Source: Hyphomonadaceae bacterium BL14 (lineage in GTDB: Bacteria; Pseudomonadota; Alphaproteobacteria; Caulobacterales; Maricaulaceae). From it: 64,000 bases of DNA. The notes under the pieces were generated by a model. It had not been told where the DNA came from. It made no database searches and saw nothing but the letters and a program-made list of their open reading frames with translations. The stretch's first letter is position 1. Each line of letters starts with the position of its first letter. Location: contig CP091242.1 of NCBI GenBank assembly GCA_027627705.1, forward strand, positions 608,076 to 672,075, in the 5' to 3' direction. Of this stretch, positions 54,818 through 64,000 are shown piece after piece. The translations under genes and the position numbers were made by a program.

Positions 54818-55005
54818 TTAATCAATCTTAAAGTCGTCCATGTCGTACGTGGATGTACCGTCCGGATTGTCGGTCACCCAATCGCGTGCGCAAATGAAGA
54901 TGCGATCATCAGCGCCCGCAACAGATTCAATTTCTTCCGGGGTGAGGATGCGACCGAGGCTTTCGCTTTTGAAGAGGGCCGCTAGGGGGTCGAGGGGCTA
55001 GACAT
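54818..55005 (-). pseudogene. Candidate graspetide precursor peptide, frameshifted
   Basis: From ATG 55005 (GGAG 6 bases upstream) the frame gives MSSPSTP and stops. Adding one C to the five-C run near 54983 joins it to LAALFKSESLGRIL, TPEEIESVAGADDRIF, ICARDWVTDNPDG and finally TSTYDMDDFKID, a 62-residue peptide. A leader with an LTPEE...VAG stretch and a short C-terminal core combining Thr/Ser acceptors with Asp donors fits an ATP-grasp side-chain-crosslinked peptide. The microviridin leader motif PFFARFLE is absent, so it would be a different group. The peptide lies directly before the ligase gene. Confidence 0.6.
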
Positions 55006-55017
55006 GCGTTTCTCCAT

Positions 55018-55454
55018 GGCTGCTCGCAGCAAAGTGCTGCACCGAAACCTTACCACTCACGGTTCGACATGCAACACTAGAAACGCCACTCAGGGGATTT
55101 CGATGAAAATGTGGACGTTAAGTTGGTTGCGCAGCAGTTGCATTCATCGTGTAGGTCCTGACGGCAACTCTCTCACCCACATAAGAAAATGGGGCCCAAC
55201 GGCTGCTAATCCCATGGATCTGGGTGCTTGAAGATCGCCCGTCGCCAAGCGCTTGTTGGGAAGTCTGATTTAGAATGTCGCAATATAGTTGTCTTCTCTG
55301 CCTTGCGCGGCCATCAAGCTCACGGTCGCTGTCGCATGGAATCCGAAGCCATAGAGCTCCTGATCGTGCCCCATGCCACACCCCCACTTGCCCCCGCGCG
55401 CGGTCAGCGCGATGGTCGCGCCCTGGCTGAATCATCTGACCGAGGACGCATTCC
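55018..55454. other. 437-bp stretch without a recognised gene
   Basis: Between the decayed precursor and the TPP enzyme gene. Several short frames exist on both strands but none has a convincing start, ribosome site or family pattern. A minus-strand frame near 55270-55375 (beginning MGHDQELYGFGFH) was considered and left unassigned. The region must hold the promoters of the precursor and of the TPP enzyme gene. Confidence 0.4.
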
Positions 55455-57101
55455 ATGGCTCTGCGCACTGGTGCCCAGCATCTCATCGACGCGCTCGCCG
55501 CTCAGGGCGTGGAGCGGATTTTCGGGGTTCCGGGGGAGAGTTATCTGGCCGCGCTGGATGCGCTGGTCGATAGCGGCATTGCCTTCATCACCTGCCGGCA
55601 CGAGGCGGGGGCCGCCAATATGGCCGAAGCGGACGGCAAGCTGACCGGGCGGCCGGGCATCTGCTTTGTTACGCGCGGGCCGGGGGCGACGCAGGCGGCG
55701 GTCGGGGTGCACACGGCGTTTCAGGATTCCACCCCCATGCTGCTTCTGGTGGGTCAGGTGCGCCGCGAGGATGAGGGGCGCGAGGCGTTTCAGGAGCTCG
55801 ATTACGCGCAGGCCTTCGCCGGGATCGCCAAGGCGGCGTTCGAAATTCGCGATCCCGCCCGGGTGGGCGAACAGATGATGCGCGCCTACGCGCTGGCCCT
55901 GCACGGCCGGCCCGGCCCGGTGGTAGTGGGCCTGCCCGAGGATATGCTGACTGAAGAAGCCGAGGCGCCGGCGCCGCGCGCCTTCACCCGCTCGCTGAAT
56001 GATCTGGGCGCCGATACGGCCAGGACCATCGCCGCGCGCATCGACGCTGCGGAGCGCCCGCTGATCCTCGCCGGGGGCCCTGGCTGGAGTGCGGCGGCGC
56101 GTGCGGCGCTGCACGAATTTGCGGTGCGTTTCAATTGCCCCGTCGCCACAAGTTTCCGCGCCAAACATGTGTTCGACAACACCCATTCCCATTATGCAGG
56201 CGAGGCGGGGATCGGTGTGAACCCGGGCCTGCGCGATGCGCTGCGCGAGGCCGACGTGATCCTCGCCATCGGTCCGCGCCTGGGCGAGATGACCACCCAG
56301 AGCTATGAGCTTTTTGACGTGCCCGGCGGGGTGGGCGACCGCCTGATCCACATCCATCCCGGCGGCGAAGAGCTGGGCCGCGTCTATCATCCCGACATGG
56401 CCGTCACGGCCTCGCCCGGCGCGGCCATGCTCGCCATCGCAGAGGCGGCCACACCGCAAAACGCCGCCCGCCGCGCGGCCTGGGTCGCGGCGCGGCGCGC
56501 TGATTACGAAGCGTGGGTGCAGCCTGTGAGCGTCACCGGTGCGGTCAATCCATCGCAGATCTGGCGCGCCGTGTCGGCCCGTTATGGCGACAGCGCGATC
56601 ATGACCAATGGCGCAGGCAATTTCGCCGCCTGGCTGCACCGGTTTTTTGATCACAGTGCGTATCCCGGTCAGCTGGCGCCCACATCGGGGGCCATGGGCT
56701 ACGGCCTGCCCGCCGCCATCGCCGCCAAGCTGCGCCACCCTGACCGCCCGGTTATCGCCGTGTGCGGAGATGGCGATTTCCTGATGGCCGCGCCCGAGCT
56801 TGCCACCGCCGCCCAGCATGGCGCGAACATCGTGGTGTGTGTGTTTGACAACGGGACCTACGGCACGATCCGCATGCATCAGGAGCGCGCCTATCCCGGC
56901 CGTGTCTCGGGCACGGGCCTGGTCAATCCCGACTTCAAGGCGCTGGCGCAAAGCTTCGGCATGGCCGCCTGGTATGTGACGATGACCGACGATTTCCTGC
57001 CTGCGCTGGAGGCGGCGCTGGCGTCGGGGCGTCCGTCCCTGATCCATGTGCGCCAGTCACCCGAAGACATCGCCCCGGGCAAGAGGCTGAGCGCGCTTTA
57101 G
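55455..57101 (+). CDS. Thiamine pyrophosphate-dependent enzyme (acetolactate synthase-like)
   Basis: A 548-residue TPP enzyme with three domains. The N-terminal domain has the catalytic Glu in CRHEAGAANMAEADGK, then RGPGATQAAVGVHTA; a central Rossmann domain follows (PLILAGGPGWSA); the C-terminal TPP/Mg motif is VCGDGDFLMAAPELATAAQHG...FDNGTYG. It resembles acetolactate synthase large subunits, but no small subunit gene is adjacent, so benzoylformate decarboxylase or glyoxylate carboligase-like roles remain possible. It lies next to the decayed RiPP locus but has normal GC content. Confidence 0.88.
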   Translation: MALRTGAQHLIDALAAQGVERIFGVPGESYLAALDALVDSGIAFITCRHEAGAANMAEADGKLTGRPGICFVTRGPGATQAAVGVHTAFQDSTPMLLLVGQVRREDEGREAFQELDYAQAFAGIAKAAFEIRDPARVGEQMMRAYALALHGRPGPVVVGLPEDMLTEEAEAPAPRAFTRSLNDLGADTARTIAARIDAAERPLILAGGPGWSAAARAALHEFAVRFNCPVATSFRAKHVFDNTHSHYAGEAGIGVNPGLRDALREADVILAIGPRLGEMTTQSYELFDVPGGVGDRLIHIHPGGEELGRVYHPDMAVTASPGAAMLAIAEAATPQNAARRAAWVAARRADYEAWVQPVSVTGAVNPSQIWRAVSARYGDSAIMTNGAGNFAAWLHRFFDHSAYPGQLAPTSGAMGYGLPAAIAAKLRHPDRPVIAVCGDGDFLMAAPELATAAQHGANIVVCVFDNGTYGTIRMHQERAYPGRVSGTGLVNPDFKALAQSFGMAAWYVTMTDDFLPALEAALASGRPSLIHVRQSPEDIAPGKRLSAL

Positions 57102-57118
57102 GGCTGCCCGGCCCTGCC

Positions 57119-57230
57119 TTCCCGGAAACCGCGAAGCGGTTATCCGGGACCCATCCCGACACATATGAGCCGCCCCGGCGGTGGAGATAATCGGTGGATG
57201 GGTCCCGGGTCGGCTGCGCCGCCCGGGAAA
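57119..57230. repeat. Dispersed palindromic repeat, copy 2
   Basis: Begins TTCCCGGAAACCGCGAAGCG, continues with TTATCCGGGACCCATCC and ends CGGTGGATGGGTCCCGGG...GCCCGGGAAA. It is nearly identical to copy 1 in the left 40 bases, and the outer ends TTCCCGG/CCGGGAA are inverted. It lies 18 bases after the TPP enzyme gene. Confidence 0.78.
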
Positions 57231-57268
57231 GCAATATTAGTGGTGATCGGCCTTGCTTTCCGAGTTGA

Positions 57269-58657
<1,389 letters not shown>

Positions 58658-58678
58658 GGGGCTCCTTCACTCAACGCT

Positions 58679-60512
<1,834 letters not shown>

Positions 60513-60761
60513 GGAGCGTGTAACCACACGTCTTTGCAGTCAACTTTTCCTCCGCTTTATGGGGAGGGTGGGGCGGAGCGCAGCTTCGGCTCGGATCGGG
60601 TGGTGGCGGAGCGCCTCGTATGGTTCTGGGCAGTCTCCCACCACACACCGCCCCATTGCCAGCCCGGTGTGAAACCGGTATAGCCCGCCGCTCACTCGCC
60701 GCGTGCGCTGTCAGGCCCCGCGCGCAAGTCCGGTTCACCTTTGACTTTGAGGGAGAGACCC

Positions 60762-60944
60762 ATGGCGGTCCCCAAGCGCAAAACCTCTCCGTCCAAGCGC
60801 AATATGCGCCGCGGACATGATTCCATCTCCACGACGGCCTATGTCGAGGACAAGGACACCGGCGAGCTGCGCCGTCCGCACCATGTCGATCTCAAGACCG
60901 GCATGTATCGCGGCAAGCAGATTTTCACGCCGAAAGAAGACTGA
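60762..60944 (+). CDS. rpmF: 50S ribosomal protein L32
   Basis: A 60-residue L32 with the typical [20 protein letters not shown] start and the [21 protein letters not shown] middle. The zinc-binding cysteines of some L32 proteins are absent, as usual in alphaproteobacteria. GGGAGAG precedes the ATG at 60762. A terminator follows. Confidence 0.96.
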   Translation: MAVPKRKTSPSKRNMRRGHDSISTTAYVEDKDTGELRRPHHVDLKTGMYRGKQIFTPKED

Positions 60945-60970
60945 ACCGGCCGAGCCGGGGAGACCAGAGA

Positions 60971-61000
60971 GCCCTGCGCGAGTGATCGCGCGGGGCTTTT
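60971..61000 (+). terminator. Intrinsic terminator after rpmF
   Basis: The stem GCCCTGCGCGA / TCGCGCGGGGC with a 4-base GTGA loop (one mismatch/bulge) is followed by TTTT. It is 26 bases after the rpmF stop. Confidence 0.75.
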
Positions 61001-61075
61001 GCTTTGGGCGGTTGGTATTGACCGGACAGCGTCTCAGGCGCGGCGCCTATGGTTTGACCTGGCGTGCTGCGCGCC

Positions 61076-61450
61076 TCAGGCGCGCCGCACCAGCGCCTTT
61101 TCCCCGCAGCTGGGGCGGCGGATTTCCACGCTCACCACGCCGGGCAGGGCGGCGTCCAGGCGCTCGAACACCCAGTGGGCGATGGCTTCCAGCGAGGGGT
61201 GTTCCAGCCCCTCCACCTCGTTGAGCAGGCGGTGGTCCAGCTGGTCGCGGATTTTCGCCAGCTCCGCATCGATCTCCCAGAAATCACGCACCATGCCGCT
61301 CTCTGTCGCGCGCGCGCCCGACAGGGTCACCGTGCCGGCGAAGGAATGGCCGTGCAGGCGCGAGAACGGATGGTTCGCGTCCTTGTGGGTGAAATGATGG
61401 GCGGCGTCGAAGGTGAAGTCCTTCGAGATTTCCAGTACGAGTGCGGACAT
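61076..61450 (-). CDS. queD: 6-carboxytetrahydropterin synthase (queuosine pathway)
   Basis: A 124-residue 6-pyruvoyl-tetrahydropterin synthase-family protein. The zinc-binding His residues are in FDAAHHFTH and LHGHSFAG, and the catalytic region DHRLLNEVEGLEHPSLEAIAHW is present. The size fits QueD, which makes 6-carboxy-tetrahydropterin for queuosine. Other queuosine genes are not in the window. Confidence 0.88.
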   Translation of the reverse strand: MSALVLEISKDFTFDAAHHFTHKDANHPFSRLHGHSFAGTVTLSGARATESGMVRDFWEIDAELAKIRDQLDHRLLNEVEGLEHPSLEAIAHWVFERLDAALPGVVSVEIRRPSCGEKALVRRA

Positions 61451-61540
61451 GGCTTCCTGACCTGAGCGTGGCGCGCCATATACAGAATGCAGCGCACAAT
61501 GGAAACCGCGCGGCGCTGCAAGCGATATGAGGAGCCGTCC

Positions 61541-61756
61541 ATGAGCCAGCCGCCCGAAGATGCAAAGCCGGTGCGCAAACCCGTCACCGCGCTGACGCTC
61601 GCCCTGTGGGCCGCACCGGTATTGGGTGGTTTCGCCGTGCTGGCCCTGGCGCTGGCCATGAACTGGCAGCCCTGGTTCGGCTATGCCGCCGTGATCGCGG
61701 GCGTGCTGGGTGCCGTCATGATGGCGGGCGAGCATTTCGGCGTGCGCGGGCAATAG
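61541..61756 (+). CDS. Small two-TM membrane protein
   Basis: A 71-residue protein with a polar N-terminus (MSQPPEDAKPVRK) and two membrane segments separated by NWQPWFG. GAGGA precedes the ATG at 61541. No known family was recognised. It lies 66 bases before rarA. Confidence 0.65.
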   Translation: MSQPPEDAKPVRKPVTALTLALWAAPVLGGFAVLALALAMNWQPWFGYAAVIAGVLGAVMMAGEHFGVRGQ

Positions 61757-61822
61757 ACTGTTTCATATGCCCCTGCGCCGCGCGCGTTGCCCCCGCGATA
61801 GCGCGCGATCATAGTCGTCCCC

Positions 61823-63133
61823 ATGACCAATCTGTTCCAGTCCGCCGGTCTTGAAGCCGCCGCGCCGCGCCCGCTGGCCGACCGGTTGCGTCCACAGGCC
61901 CTGAGCGATGTGGTGGGTCAGGATCATCTGATCGGCCCGGACGGCCCGCTTGGGCGCATGCTGGCGCGCGGGCATCTGGCCTCCATCATCCTGTGGGGGC
62001 CGCCGGGCGTGGGCAAGACCACGCTGGCGCGCCTGCTCAGCGATGCGGCGGGGTTGGAGTTTGACGCCATCTCGGCGGTGTTCTCCGGCGTGGCGGACTT
62101 GAAGAAAGCCTTCGACCGCGCCCGCGCCCGCCGCGCCTCGGGCCAGGGCACGTTGTTGTTCGTCGACGAGATCCATCGCTTTAACCGCGCCCAGCAGGAC
62201 GGCTTTTTGCCCGTGGTGGAGGAGGGGGTGGTCACCCTGGTGGGTGCCACCACCGAAAACCCCAGCTTCGAGCTCAACGCCGCGCTCCTGTCGCGCTGTC
62301 AGGTGCTGGTGCTCAAGCGGCTGGACGCCGATGCGCTCGAACGCCTGCTCACCCGCGCCGAGGCGCTGGAGGGCCGGGCGCTGGCGCTGACGCCAGAGGC
62401 GCGCGATGTCATGATGGCGCTGGCCGACGGGGACGGGCGCTATCTGCTCAATCTGGCCGAACAGGTCTTCGCCGCCTCACCCGATACACCGCTGGCCCCG
62501 GCGGGCCTGGGCCAGCTGGTGCAGCGCCGGGCCCCGTCCTACGACAAGGCGGGCGATTCCCACTACAATCTCATCTCCGCCCTGCACAAATCCATTCGCG
62601 GTTCGGACCCGGACGCGGCGCTGTACTGGCTGGCGCGCATGCTGGAGGCGGGCGAGGACCCGCTCTTCCTCGCGCGCCGCCTGGTGCGTATGGCCAATGA
62701 GGATATTGGTCTGGCCGATCCCGGCGCGGTGCACGCGGCGCTGGCGGCCAAGGACGTGTATGATTTCCTGGGCAGTCCCGAAGGCGAGCTGGCGCTGGCC
62801 CAGGCCGTGGTCCATCTCGCCTGCGCGCCCAAATCCAACGCCGTCTACAAGGCCTGGAAGGCGGCGGTGCGCAGCGCCAAGGCGACGGGCTCCCTGAGCC
62901 CGCCCAAACACATCCTCAACGCTCCCACCAAGCTGATGAAGGCTGAAGGCTATGGCCAGGGCTATGAGTACGACCACGACGCTGCCGGCGGGGTCTCGGG
63001 TCAGGATTATTTCCCGGACGAGATGACCGACCGCCCGGTCTTCTACGAACCCAAGGACGGCGGGCGCGAGGCGCAGTTGAAAGAGCGCCTGGACCGCTGG
63101 CGGGTGCTGAGAAACGAGCGGCGGGGGCGTTAG
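61823..63133 (+). CDS. rarA: Replication-associated recombination protein A (AAA+ ATPase)
   Basis: A 436-residue RarA/MgsA ATPase acting at stalled replication forks. It has Walker A GPPGVGKTTLARLL, Walker B LLFVDEIHRFNRAQQD, the sensor GATTENPSFELNAALLSR, and the C-terminal tetramerisation domain (DPDAALYWLARMLEAGEDP, MANEDIGLADP). It is complete and ordinary. Confidence 0.95.
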   Translation: MTNLFQSAGLEAAAPRPLADRLRPQALSDVVGQDHLIGPDGPLGRMLARGHLASIILWGPPGVGKTTLARLLSDAAGLEFDAISAVFSGVADLKKAFDRARARRASGQGTLLFVDEIHRFNRAQQDGFLPVVEEGVVTLVGATTENPSFELNAALLSRCQVLVLKRLDADALERLLTRAEALEGRALALTPEARDVMMALADGDGRYLLNLAEQVFAASPDTPLAPAGLGQLVQRRAPSYDKAGDSHYNLISALHKSIRGSDPDAALYWLARMLEAGEDPLFLARRLVRMANEDIGLADPGAVHAALAAKDVYDFLGSPEGELALAQAVVHLACAPKSNAVYKAWKAAVRSAKATGSLSPPKHILNAPTKLMKAEGYGQGYEYDHDAAGGVSGQDYFPDEMTDRPVFYEPKDGGREAQLKERLDRWRVLRNERRGR

Positions 63134-63140
63134 GTTCGCC

Positions 63141-63536
63141 TCACCCGAACACCGCCGCAAACGGGAACAGAACCCCGATCGCCAGCGACCAGACGGTGAA
63201 GGCGATGGTCATGAACAGGAGTGCGGTCTCGCGCTTGCCGGTGAGGATGGCCGGGATGGCACCCGCCACGACCCAGATCACCATGGTGCCCAGCTGGACC
63301 AGCAGGATCGCCGCCATTTGCGCCGGCCAGAGGAGGCCAATGATGGCCAGCAGGCCCAGGCTCAGCTGGAACGCGCCGAGCAGGCGCAGATACACATCCA
63401 CCTGCACCGCGTCATAGAAGAGCTTGCGCGCCGCAAAGCCCGGCGTGAACACCATGATCAGTCCCGCCCCGCCTGCCGCCAGCACGGCGGCGAGATAGAG
63501 CGCTCTCAGCGCGATGGTGTCGGCAAGGGTCAGCAT
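63141..63536 (-). CDS. Four-TM small membrane protein
   Basis: A 131-residue hydrophobic protein with four predicted membrane segments and few charged residues; the start at 63536 has GGAGG upstream. It resembles small DUF-type membrane proteins, but I do not recognise a named family. It is convergent with rarA. Confidence 0.7.
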   Translation of the reverse strand: MLTLADTIALRALYLAAVLAAGGAGLIMVFTPGFAARKLFYDAVQVDVYLRLLGAFQLSLGLLAIIGLLWPAQMAAILLVQLGTMVIWVVAGAIPAILTGKRETALLFMTIAFTVWSLAIGVLFPFAAVFG

Positions 63537-63815
63537 GACGGCCTCCGGTGGCGGCGGGAAGGTGTGCGACGGGCCGGTAACGCGCGAAGCGGCGGCTTGG
63601 GTCCGTCGCGGACTGGTGGCGCAGCGCAGATCAGCACAAGCGGGGTCTGGCACCCGGCGCATCAGTCGTGTGGTGCCGATGTCGGCACGCTTGGGTGTCA
63701 GGATGCGCCCCCTCGCGGCAACGGGTCAAGGCGGGGCCCTAACCGAAGCCGTCTTGCATATCATTCAACGTTAAACTAAAGTGATTAGCATTGAACCAAG
63801 TGGGAGGAGGGCGCC

Positions 63816-64000
63816 ATGGCGCAGAGCCGCAGACTGTTTCTGAAACTCGCCGGCGCGTCCGCGCTGACGGTGGTGGGGGCCGGGGCCGTGTTCACCGCAA
63901 CCCGCAAGCCGGTGCGGGCGCTGGTCCCGTGGGAGACGGCGATGAGCGGCACCCATGGCGACCCCCGTCTGCGGGCGCTGGCCTGGGCCATCCTGGCGCC
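63816..64000 (+). CDS. Nitroreductase-like (Acg family) protein with Tat signal, 5' part
   Basis: The first 61 residues of a gene leaving the right edge. It begins with a twin-arginine signal (SRRLFLKLAGASALT) and continues ALVPWETAMSGTHGDPRLRA, a pattern seen at the start of Acg-type FMN-binding oxidoreductases. GGAGGAGG precedes the ATG at 63816. The call is tentative because the catalytic part is outside the window. Confidence 0.55.
   Translation, partial: MAQSRRLFLKLAGASALTVVGAGAVFTATRKPVRALVPWETAMSGTHGDPRLRALAWAILA

Noticed and set aside
55118..55486. 122-codon minus-strand frame upstream of the TPP enzyme gene
   Set aside because: It has no start signal and no family pattern, and it overlaps the beginning of the TPP enzyme gene.
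60541..60660. Possible fourth dispersed repeat before rpmF
   Set aside because: The stretch has a weak CCTCC/GGAGG palindrome and a G-rich run but lacks the ATCCGGGA/GGTGGATGGG arms of the three clear copies, so it is not counted.

Overview
The window is a high-GC, gene-dense chromosomal segment from an alphaproteobacterium. The clearest signs are the run rpoZ-rsh-pyrE-pdxJ-acpS-lepB-rnc-era-recO, a pyruvate dehydrogenase operon whose E1-beta subunit carries its own lipoyl domain, a single bifunctional Rsh, and a large TonB-dependent receptor of the type common in Caulobacterales and Maricaulales. A Hyphomonadaceae/Maricaulaceae-like host is likely, but this is inferred from gene content and not proven. 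No tRNA, rRNA, tmRNA or CRISPR array was seen.

Layout. 0-3.4 kb: the 3' end of dnaE, an ABC-2 permease, argD and hslO. 3.5-8.7 kb: a secreted atypical tyrosine/phosphoinositide phosphatase and a TonB receptor, divergent from a regulator with two TetR DNA-binding domains. 8.7-13.2 kb: a GST, a Tat-type lipoprotein amidase, and an unannotated pair (four-TM protein plus anchored vWA-like protein). 13.2-16.6 kb: metC, hemB and an acyl-CoA dehydrogenase. 16.6-18.2 kb: two back-to-back toxin-antitoxin modules sharing one palindromic operator, the right-hand one frameshifted. 18.2-23.1 kb: branched-chain amino-acid catabolism (3-hydroxyisobutyryl-CoA hydrolase, a methylglutaconyl-CoA hydratase-like enzyme, methylcrotonyl-CoA carboxylase alpha) with two paralogous small membrane proteins between. 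23.1-29.7 kb: pgsA, uvrC, an IS5-type element inside a parE toxin gene, parD, folB, a FolM-like reductase, ftsB, sdhE and an orphan antitoxin. 29.7-36.4 kb: recG and the pdhA-MAPEG-pdhB-pdhC operon. 36.5-45.9 kb: the rpoZ-to-recO cluster, folK, an NYN-domain protein and a uracil-DNA glycosylase. 45.9-53.9 kb: slt, dapA, smpB, two amidohydrolases and a lipoprotein. 53.8-55.0 kb: an AT-rich decayed locus. 55.4-64 kb: a TPP enzyme, eno, pyrG, rpmF, queD, rarA, small membrane proteins and the start of a nitroreductase-like gene.

The most unusual locus is at 53.8-55.0 kb. On the minus strand, a 324-codon frame reads from end to end as an ATP-grasp ligase of the graspetide (omega-ester RiPP) type, broken by one TAA and one TGA. 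Directly upstream lies a 62-residue candidate precursor peptide whose C-terminus is rich in Thr/Ser and Asp, broken by a one-base deletion in a C run. A perfect 9-bp hairpin separates the two. I read this as a dead or dying graspetide cluster, and intact relatives should exist.

Other structure: three copies of a ~115-bp palindromic repeat (31.8, 57.1 and 58.7 kb); a second palindromic repeat class, one copy of which lies in frame inside the pdhC linker and another at 49.6 kb; and 17-bp direct repeats in the TonB receptor/TetR promoter region.
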